Below are positions 54,599-60,809 of a stretch of DNA of 60,809 nucleotides, piece after piece. The stretch covers positions 1 through 60,809 of the IMG/VR virus record IMGVR_UViG_3300008262_000072, one strand, 5' to 3'. Each line of letters opens with the position of its first letter. Within the stretch, counting starts at the first letter, position 1. Position numbers and translations under genes: made by a program. Under the pieces are notes generated by a model, which made no database searches, was not told the DNA's origin, and saw nothing but the letters and a program-made list of their open reading frames with translations. The DNA comes from a virus.

Positions 54599-56579
54599 TG
54601 GAATTACTTGAATCGTTTTGGACAAAAATATATCCGGTGCTCTTTATGACCTTTTTACAGGACATGAAGTTGGCCATGCTCTATATACACCTATAGATGG
54701 TATGTTGAAAGCAAGAAAAGAAAATGTTATTAGAGATGTGACCAACGTTGTCGAAGATTCTCGCATTGAACGTAAAATCAAGCACAAATATCCAGGTCTT
54801 AAAAATTCTTTTGTTAAAGCTTATGGTGAGCTTATGGATAGAGATTTCTTTGGCATCAAAGGAACAGATATCAACAAGATGAATTTTCTTGACCGCATAA
54901 ACCTGCACTGCAAAGGCGGCGCAGCATTACGTATTCAATTCAATGATGAAGAACGTGGTTTGCTTAATGAAGTTGAAACCACCGAAACCTATGATAACGT
55001 TATTGATGTATCGAAGAAAATTATCGAATACATGAAACGCAAACTAGAAGAAGAAGAACAAAAACGTGCTAAAGCTAAAGCCGAAGGTGATGATGGCGAT
55101 GATGAAGACCAATCAGAATATGAAGAAGTTGACTTTGATGACCAAGGCAATTCAAAAGAACAAACTTTTGAAGATGGTGAAGATGTAGGAGAACAAGAGG
55201 TTGAGTCTAACAAACAATCTGATAGTGATGAGTTTGATTCAGTAGAAGAAGATAAGAAAGTAAGTTTGGAAGACCAGATTCGTTCCTTTACTGATGCGGC
55301 TTATAAAGAAAATGAAAAACAACTTTTTGATAATAGATTAAGTAATATCATATACGCAAATATTCCATATTTTAATCCAAAAGATGTTGTTGACCACAAA
55401 TATATCTGGAAAAAATACAAAGAAGAAAACTTCATTTCTTCAACAGAAACATTCCTTAAAATTCGAAACGAAAGTAACAAGGTAGTTTCATACCTCGTTA
55501 AAGAGTTTGAAATGCGTAAGAATGCTGACCAGTTGAAACGTACAACAACTGCCAAAACTGGCGAGTTGAATATGAATAAAATTTATTCTTATGGTTTTAG
55601 TGAAGATATCTTTAAGAAAATCTCGGTTGTTCCTGGTGGTAAATCGCACGGACTTGTTATGTTCCTCGATTGGTCTGGTTCTATGCATGAACACATCGGT
55701 AACACAATGAAACAATTAATCAATTTGGTATTGTTCTGTAAGAAAATGAACATACCATATGAAGTGTTTGCTTTTGTTGAAGATACTGATAGGGAAAAAC
55801 TAACTCAACAAGTACGAAAAGTAAATGACATATACTTTAAACCATACGGTTTAATGAACCTGTTGTCATCCAGAATGTCTAGTTCGGAATTCACTTATGC
55901 CTGTTCATCATTAGTTTGTATGGCTGGTCTAGCTAATGTTCGTGGTTATTTACCTCATTGGTTGCATATGCAAGGCACACCTTTGAATCAAGCAATCGTT
56001 CATGCAATGACTATTGTTCCTGAATTCCAAAAGAAAAACAAATTACAGATTGTCAATACAATTTTTCTAACAGACGGTGAAAGTAATAACTCGAATCGGT
56101 ATTTACAACATGATCCATACTATGGACTAACTGATGTTCATATGAAATGTGAAAGATTGGTTATTCGTGATCCTGTTACCAAACACGAAGAAAAGGTTGA
56201 TAACAGAGGTATGTATGAAACACAGACAAATGCTTTCATTCGTTTACTAAAAGCTCGAACTGGTTCAAATATTATTGGATTCTATGTTATCACCGGTAGA
56301 GATTTTAATCGTAAAATACACCAATGGTTTCCAAAACAAATGAACCATGAAGAAATGAAGGACAACTTTAGAAAATCCAAGTTTGCTATTCTAGAAAATA
56401 CTGGTTATGATGAGTATTATATCTTGCGGTCAAACGGCCTAGATACCGATGAGGATTCTACATTTGAAGTTAAAGAGGGTGTAACGTTCAAAGGTATCGC
56501 CTCCGCTTTTACGAAGTACAATAGTGGTAAATATAACAGTCGTGTTGTACTAAATCGTTTTATTGGACTTATTACATAG
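54598..56579 (+). pseudogene. CobT-like VWA/metallopeptidase protein with damaged 5' end
   Basis: The open frame 54612-56579 gives about 653 residues from a TTG at 54618. It contains NISGALYDLFTGHEVGHALY (HExxH) near its beginning, NVVEDSRIERKI, an acidic linker (about 150-215) and a VWA domain with MIDAS MFLDWSGSMHEH and later FLTDGESNN. Homologues in T4-like phages partner the AAA+ CobS. They have about 50 more residues before NISGALY; here only MELLESFWTK remains, from ATG 54598, and it is one frame off (a -1 shift is needed after TK). Likely an internal deletion or a sequence error. Confidence 0.7.
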
Positions 56580-56587
56580 GAGTTATT

Positions 56588-56824
56588 ATGGAAATTTATT
56601 CAGAATATTATGGTGCAGGTAGAAAAGCTACCGTGACCAGACTTTCCAGAGGTGTCGTCATTGACAGACAGTTTGATGTTTGGGAAGTTGCCTTGTATAT
56701 TGAGAACAAAGTGGTACAACGAACCACAATTCGTACCGAGAGTGAAGCAGAAGAATTTGCCGAATCTTGGTGTCAAGGTTCCGATGGTAACCAAGTTTTG
56801 TTGAATGAGGTTATTAATGGATAA
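56588..56824 (+). CDS. Hypothetical protein
   Basis: 78 residues, beta-rich: MEIYSEYYGAGRKATVTRLS, then RQFDVWEVALYIENKVVQRT and TESEAEEFAESWCQG. Shine-Dalgarno AGGAG. Resembles small conserved phage proteins; not assigned. Overlaps the next start by 8 bases. Confidence 0.65.
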   Translation: MEIYSEYYGAGRKATVTRLSRGVVIDRQFDVWEVALYIENKVVQRTTIRTESEAEEFAESWCQGSDGNQVLLNEVING

Positions 56825-57095
56825 AAAGACCAAAGAGATTTTCTGTATCACACAGGAAGAATGTGCCGAAGTGACACAGGCAATCTCAAAGATTTTCCGT
56901 TTCGGTTTTGACTCTATACATCCCGTTACAAATAAAAGTAACATGCAGAGTTTGGAAGAAGAAGTTGGTGACCTTCTGGCTATGATTGATATTATGGTAG
57001 AGAAGTGTATTATTTCTGACAGTAACATTAACGCAGCCAGAATTGCCAAAAAAGAGAAACTAAAAATCTGGTCTAACATTTATAAGGAAGCATAA
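56817..57095 (+). CDS. MazG-like nucleotide pyrophosphohydrolase (2)
   Basis: 92 residues from ATG 56817. EECAEVTQAISKIFRFG and LEEEVGDLLAMIDIMVEK carry the ExxE..ExxD metal-binding helices of the all-alpha NTP-pyrophosphatase family. Differs in sequence from the 46865 protein, so the two are not recent duplicates. Confidence 0.8.
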   Translation: MDKKTKEIFCITQEECAEVTQAISKIFRFGFDSIHPVTNKSNMQSLEEEVGDLLAMIDIMVEKCIISDSNINAARIAKKEKLKIWSNIYKEA

Positions 57096-57096
57096 A

Positions 57097-57570
57097 ATGG
57101 AATACGATTTTGCAAAATTCGAAAGTAACTTAATTAGAATTCTTGAAAACTCACAATGGGACGGAACACTTGATATCGGTGAGAACCTTTCACCAATCAC
57201 AGAAATTAAAGTCGCATTTGATGGATATGGTGATTTAGAAACTCAAGATGAAAATGGTGAGTATGAATACATCGAACATGGAAATACCGACCTACAATCA
57301 TACGCAATCTATATTCATAAAGATTCTGCAAAACGTGGTTTTGTTTTCCCTGAACATGATGTATACTCCTTTACATTTGGTAATATGGTACAACACCGCC
57401 CAGCAGAAGAAGTCTGTTTGTTTGCTTGGTACTCAAAGAATGAAATTACTGGTGAATGGTCGTGGGATATAATTCCGTTGGAAGACCGATTGTCCGAAGA
57501 TAACACTATGACTGCTGAACAAGTTGTTGATATTTTAGAAGTACTAGTTAATAGATACTATCCAGAATGA
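57097..57570 (+). CDS. Hypothetical protein
   Basis: 157 residues, acidic, beta-rich, no family recognised. Notable Trp-rich CLFAWYSKNEITGEWSWDII near the C-terminus. Overlaps the next small gene by 4 bases. Confidence 0.65.
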   Translation: MEYDFAKFESNLIRILENSQWDGTLDIGENLSPITEIKVAFDGYGDLETQDENGEYEYIEHGNTDLQSYAIYIHKDSAKRGFVFPEHDVYSFTFGNMVQHRPAEEVCLFAWYSKNEITGEWSWDIIPLEDRLSEDNTMTAEQVVDILEVLVNRYYPE

Positions 57571-57716
57571 GTGATGAACTGGCCTTGGCCATCTATGAAA
57601 AATTAAAACAGAAACACGGTGATAACTTACCCGATCCTGACCATGAACCCATACAATTCGCACACTGCGTAAAGATGTTGAGACATTATGAACCAGAAGT
57701 ATTCAGAAAAGTTTGA
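57567..57716 (+). CDS. Small hypothetical protein (49 aa)
   Basis: MSDELALAIYEKLKQKHGDN, then LPDPDHEPIQFAHCVKMLRH. Helical. ATGA overlap with the previous gene and a 29-base overlap with the macro-domain gene. Unassigned. Confidence 0.55.
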   Translation: MSDELALAIYEKLKQKHGDNLPDPDHEPIQFAHCVKMLRHYEPEVFRKV

Positions 57717-58173
57717 TGCATATTATGATGAACAGACCAACGAATGGTTGGAGGATACCTGTGACGATCCAGAATGTGACCTCTGTATCGGCCGAACACC
57801 TGCACCACTAAGAGAGATTTTCGTCTTTGGTTCAAACCTGGCTGGCCGACACGGTGCTGGTGCCGCAAAGTTTGCTCTTGATAATCATGGTGCCATCTAT
57901 GGTGTCGGTGTCGGACTACAAGGCGAGTCTTATGGTATACCAACAAAAGACCAAAACATCGAAACCTTACCCTTAACTTACATTAGAGTATACGTTAATC
58001 AATTCATAGAGTTTGCTAAACATATGCCTGACCTGGTATTCAACGTTACTGCTATTGGATGTGGCCTTGCTGGGTATACTCCTTCTCAAATAGCACCGAT
58101 GTTTTCCAGCGCCTCCGGACTTTCCAATGTCCGCCTACCGAAAGAATTCCTAGAGGTCCTCGCAAATGACTGA
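57688..58173 (+). CDS. Macro-domain-like (A1pp) protein
   Basis: 161 residues. IFVFGSNLAGRHGAGAAKFA, then YGVGVGLQGESYGIPTKD and IGCGLAGYTPSQIAPMF match a phage and bacterial macro-domain group that binds ADP-ribose or related metabolites. An N-terminal CDDPECDLC segment may bind zinc. Possible roles: ADP-ribosylation reversal or sequestering of defence signalling nucleotides (inference). Confidence 0.75.
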   Translation: MNQKYSEKFDAYYDEQTNEWLEDTCDDPECDLCIGRTPAPLREIFVFGSNLAGRHGAGAAKFALDNHGAIYGVGVGLQGESYGIPTKDQNIETLPLTYIRVYVNQFIEFAKHMPDLVFNVTAIGCGLAGYTPSQIAPMFSSASGLSNVRLPKEFLEVLAND

Positions 58174-58297
58174 CTTGCTGGCAATTCTACTTTTATTCTT
58201 CCTATTCTGGGGAGAACCAGACGTTTGGGATAAACTCCACGAACGAGCCATGCAACACATAGAGGAACCACAATGCGTAAAACAATCATCACCTTAG
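58166..58297 (+). CDS. Small single-pass membrane protein (43 aa)
   Basis: MTDLLAILLLFFLFWGEPDV: one N-terminal membrane helix then a charged tail. ATGA-type overlap upstream and a 25-base overlap with the secreted protein gene. Probable but unsupported by homology. Confidence 0.5.
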   Translation: MTDLLAILLLFFLFWGEPDVWDKLHERAMQHIEEPQCVKQSSP

Positions 58298-58569
58298 CAC
58301 TCCTGTTCAGCACTACAACATTCGCACAAGAAGTATTCAATCTGACGAAAATAATAAAATGTTCGGATGCCGAATCAGTAATGCAATACTTTACAGAACA
58401 ATACAAAGAGAAACCAGTTTGGGTCGGCAAAACAACTAATGGTACACACGTAACATTACTAGTCAACAAAGAGAAACGAAGCTGGACACTCATCGAATAC
58501 GATAGTAAACTGGCTTGCATATTGGGTGCAGGCGATGCTACCAGCAATCCCGATATCACATGGAACTAA
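58273..58569 (+). CDS. Secreted hypothetical protein
   Basis: 98 residues with a signal peptide (MRKTIITLALLFSTTTFA, cut before QEVF). Mature part has two Cys (IIKCSDAES, KLACILGAG) and a small mixed fold. Similar secreted proteins are known in aquatic phages. Function unknown. Confidence 0.65.
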   Translation: MRKTIITLALLFSTTTFAQEVFNLTKIIKCSDAESVMQYFTEQYKEKPVWVGKTTNGTHVTLLVNKEKRSWTLIEYDSKLACILGAGDATSNPDITWN

Positions 58570-58597
58570 TAATCAACTTTTATAATGGAGAAACTAA

Positions 58598-59785
58598 ATG
58601 AGCATAACACACGCAGTACCACTTTCAGAAAAAAAATTCACACAAGAACATGTGGAGATTTCAAAACAATATGTCAATCCAAAAGTTTGGCCAGGTCTAT
58701 ACGATAACAAAACACTTAAAACAAATTTCAAAACGTTAAAATTTGTTGACCGCCGCATTATGGACATCAAAGATATGTTGTACGATATTCCGGATTCTGA
58801 GTTACACAAGTATCCAGATAATATGCAAGACCACATTAAAAGACACAAGTTTATGATTCAAGCGGCTCGTTCAAACGGCCGTGGTATTAACGCACCAAAA
58901 GTATGGCAAAGTATGCGCCAATATGGTTATGAACTTTCTCATATACCAATGTGCGTCATCGGAATGATGGACAACAAAAACCATTTTAATGACGGCCGTA
59001 CTCGACTAGAAGAATTGGAAGAACAAGGTTTCACAAACGTAATCGTAGACTACTATACCTGTGCAGACTGGCATTCATTTACCTCGTTTGCGTTGTTCCG
59101 TAATCCACCAGACAAAGCCCGTTCACCACAGACACGGGCCGATGTTATCTTCAATGGTACTACAGAAATCAAAACAGGCCGTCTTGCAAAGACTAAAGAA
59201 GCAATCGAAGATTATGTGAGACTCGTTACAATGGATGCATATGACGAACACAACTTTGGTAAAATTGTCAAAGGTATTTTAAAAGGTAAATCTGGTCAAT
59301 CTTCTTCACACTCAAACAAAGAGGCTGACGATTGGATGATAACGAATGGTTATCTTAACAATATCAAAGACAATGGTATCTATTACCTTGTTGTTTCCGC
59401 AAATTCTAAATCATCTTCTATTGTTGCTGGTGCTCACGAACTACATCGCCTACAGATGGCCGGTCACAAAGTTAAAGAACTCAGACTCGTTATCAATCCA
59501 GGTACACTTAAGGGTGCTAATCCAGAGGCCTCATGGAAATCAACTATTGATTCTTTCAGAACAACATATCATAGTAACATCGACCTCATTAAGAATTCAC
59601 ATTTCATATTGGCTCAAGACAGAAATATCATCAAACTATTCGGTGCTATTCCGACCGTACATTCTATGGCACAGACATATCCACTAAACAAGATTGTTGA
59701 ATTCAGTAAAATCTTTACCAAAAAGCACAAGACTTTTGTAGACCTAGGTATGCAGAACGCTATGACGGACCTGTTGGGTATGTAA
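58598..59785 (+). CDS. ParB/Srx-like domain protein
   Basis: 395 residues. MCVIGMMDNKNHFNDGRTRL followed by EELEEQGFTNVIVDYY resembles the ParB-like nuclease/NTPase fold (N/D-GRxRL motif). The C-terminal half (about 250-395) is unrecognised. Phage ParB-like proteins act as nucleases, modifiers or CTP switches; which applies is open. Confidence 0.65.
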   Translation: MSITHAVPLSEKKFTQEHVEISKQYVNPKVWPGLYDNKTLKTNFKTLKFVDRRIMDIKDMLYDIPDSELHKYPDNMQDHIKRHKFMIQAARSNGRGINAPKVWQSMRQYGYELSHIPMCVIGMMDNKNHFNDGRTRLEELEEQGFTNVIVDYYTCADWHSFTSFALFRNPPDKARSPQTRADVIFNGTTEIKTGRLAKTKEAIEDYVRLVTMDAYDEHNFGKIVKGILKGKSGQSSSHSNKEADDWMITNGYLNNIKDNGIYYLVVSANSKSSSIVAGAHELHRLQMAGHKVKELRLVINPGTLKGANPEASWKSTIDSFRTTYHSNIDLIKNSHFILAQDRNIIKLFGAIPTVHSMAQTYPLNKIVEFSKIFTKKHKTFVDLGMQNAMTDLLGM

Positions 59786-59786
59786 T

Positions 59787-59987
59787 ATGAACAAACTATC
59801 AGTACAACAGAGAGAATTACTGGCCATCAAAGAATTCTGTGACAAGTATCCAGAAGCCGATTACGTTACTATCTCCGTAGATAGTTCATCTGGTATTGGT
59901 TCAATTATCAAAGTCTCGTTACCAACGGTTGTCAACGGAGACCACGTTATCATAGAGAAGACCATTGTAGATGAAAGTAGTTGGTAA
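59787..59987 (+). CDS. Small hypothetical protein
   Basis: 66 residues: MNKLSVQQRELLAIKEFCDK, then a beta-rich half (YVTISVDSSSGIGSIIKVSL). No family recognised. TAATG overlap with the next gene. Confidence 0.6.
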   Translation: MNKLSVQQRELLAIKEFCDKYPEADYVTISVDSSSGIGSIIKVSLPTVVNGDHVIIEKTIVDESSW

Positions 59988-60142
59988 TGAAAAGATGGAC
60001 TGAAAAAGAGTTTTCTCAGTGGGTATACTATGATGACCAAGATGGCAAGATTATCGGTGCCGTATACAAAATCGGTAACTCAAATAGTATCTGGGGCGGC
60101 AAAGTATGCCAGAAAATCTGTAGAGCTGTATTGGGAAATTGA
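59987..60142 (+). CDS. Small protein, probably frameshifted (true end near 60170)
   Basis: 51 residues (MKRWTEKEFSQWVYYDDQDG, GAVYKIGNSNSIWGGKV...). After GGK the +1 frame reads YARKSVELYWEIDSRTLLEQ and ends TGA 60168-60170, overlapping the next ATG exactly (ATGA). The alternative end looks more protein-like and restores operon spacing, so one base may be missing near 60108-60112. Confidence 0.6.
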   Translation: MKRWTEKEFSQWVYYDDQDGKIIGAVYKIGNSNSIWGGKVCQKICRAVLGN

Positions 60143-60166
60143 CAGTAGAACTTTACTGGAACAACA

Positions 60167-60424
60167 ATGAACGACCGAATTAAAGAACTTGAACAACAAT
60201 GCTGGGAAGTCAGGCAGTATAACCCACCTTGGTTTAATGCAACCAAGTTTGCCGAGTTGATTATGCGAGAATTTATTGGTATACTAGAAGAAGAAATTAA
60301 ATTGGTAGAAGAATTCAAATCTACCTCTGTTAAGGCTGATGTGATTAAATGTCATCAAAGTAAAATTTGGCATTTTCATAAATTGATTGACAAGAGTAAG
60401 AAACATTTCGGAGTTGAAGAATGA
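60167..60424 (+). CDS. Small phage protein, tandem copy 1
   Basis: 85 residues: MNDRIKELEQQCWEVRQYNP, FAELIMREFIGILEEEIKLV and the end KKHFGVEE. Same frame pattern as the next protein: MNxRIKEL, KFAELI.RE, HFGVEE. This family of small proteins is often found in tandem in phages; function unknown. Confidence 0.7.
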   Translation: MNDRIKELEQQCWEVRQYNPPWFNATKFAELIMREFIGILEEEIKLVEEFKSTSVKADVIKCHQSKIWHFHKLIDKSKKHFGVEE

Positions 60425-60648
60425 ACGAACGAATTAAAGAACTTGTTAGAGAATCCAACTTAGATGTATATGGTCTAGGCAAGGAAAGATACAAGTGGGA
60501 ATATACCGTAGAAAAGTTCGCCGAGTTGATTGTACGGGAATGTGTTGAAGTGTGTCATAAGATGGCAGAGGATTCTGATAGTTATGTGGTTCACGATGGT
60601 GATACTTGTGCTGAACAGATTAAACAACATTTCGGAGTAGAAGAATGA
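60421..60648 (+). CDS. Small phage protein, tandem copy 2
   Basis: 75 residues: MNERIKELVRESNLDVYGLG, KFAELIVRECVEVCHKMAED and QIKQHFGVEE. Paralogue of the preceding gene; ATGA overlap on both sides. Confidence 0.72.
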   Translation: MNERIKELVRESNLDVYGLGKERYKWEYTVEKFAELIVRECVEVCHKMAEDSDSYVVHDGDTCAEQIKQHFGVEE

Positions 60649-60809
60649 AAGTAAGTGGTATTAATGCCGCAATGGCACACAAAATCGAACTACAGAAACT
60701 TGTACACCAAGAGACAATCAAACAACAACAGATTAAAGTAATCAAAGACCGTAAAGAAGAAATAGAACGCATGAGGCCACAGGACCTTAACAAAGGCCAA
60801 AACATTGAT
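60645..60809 (+). CDS. Hypothetical protein, cut by window end
   Basis: 55 residues visible, helical and charged (KIELQKLVHQETIKQQQIKV, then IKDRKEEIERMRPQD). No family recognised. Starts in the previous stop (ATGA). Confidence 0.55.
   Translation, partial: MKVSGINAAMAHKIELQKLVHQETIKQQQIKVIKDRKEEIERMRPQDLNKGQNID

Noticed and set aside
1-60809. CRISPR arrays, insertion sequences, integrase or attachment sites
   Set aside because: No regularly spaced repeats, transposase or integrase motifs were seen; nothing indicates a temperate element.

Overview
The window is a 60.8 kb piece of an AT-rich, tailed-phage genome of the T4-like (myovirus) type. It runs without a visible end at either side: a gp46 gene is cut at base 1 and an unknown gene is cut at base 60809. 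The assignment rests on an almost complete T4-type replication and recombination core: gp46, gp45 clamp, gp44/gp62 clamp loader, RegA, gp43 polymerase, UvsX, gp41 helicase, gp61 primase and RNase H. T4-type late-promoter octamers (TATAAATA or GATAAATA) stand in front of virion-type genes. The host is not shown directly. Sigma70-like promoters with 17-bp spacers and boxA-like TGTTCTTTAAAAATT leaders ahead of the tRNAs suggest a proteobacterium, perhaps a betaproteobacterium (inference). Gene content resembles aquatic T4-like phages (cyanophage or pelagiphage relatives).

Layout. 1-7.1 kb: gp46 end, peptide deformylase, a DruA-like (DUF4338) protein, a small HTH protein, a glycosyltransferase, dNMP kinase, clamp, clamp loader, RegA. 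7.1-10.5 kb: a structured leader and small heat-shock protein, a compact terminator/promoter, one tRNA, a rubrerythrin/rubredoxin pair, dCMP deaminase, a SprT-like protein and an acetyltransferase. 10.5-18.3 kb: a very large tRNA array. With the tRNA at 8.2 kb it covers all 20 amino acids and has an initiator-like tRNA. It is interspersed with small genes, a carbamoyltransferase, a GroES-like protein and three structured segments that match no gene I recognise. 18.3-20.2 kb: the only clear minus-strand block, with a secreted D,D-carboxypeptidase-like enzyme. 20.2-28.1 kb: polymerase, membrane protein, UvsX, helicase and a second DruA-like paralogue. 28.1-33.1 kb: a putative nuclease and a surface-sugar/methyltransferase island. 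33.2-40.7 kb: virion-type genes, five of which start with a T4 internal-protein-like capsid-targeting sequence. Two of those look like nucleotidyl-transfer enzymes, and one neighbouring gene carries a textbook -1 frameshift signal. 40.7-45.2 kb: lysis and envelope cassette (spanins, GH19 endolysin, secreted nuclease, holin-like proteins) plus IscU and an A-type Fe-S carrier. 45.2-53.1 kb: primase, ThyX, MazG-like, RNR large and small subunits with thioredoxin, GIY-YIG nuclease, RNase H. 53.1-60.8 kb: small accessory genes, a CobT-like VWA protein with a damaged 5' end, a macro-domain protein and a ParB-like protein.

How it works together: nucleotide supply (dNMP kinase, dCMP deaminase, ThyX, RNR, thioredoxin, MazG-like enzymes) feeds the T4-type replisome. 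RegA and late promoters time expression. The tRNA set, deformylase, GroES-like protein and Hsp20 support translation and folding. The Fe-S and rubrerythrin proteins suggest iron/oxidative management. The capsid-targeted enzymes could be delivered with the DNA at infection. All functions are inferred from sequence by eye; no search was run.
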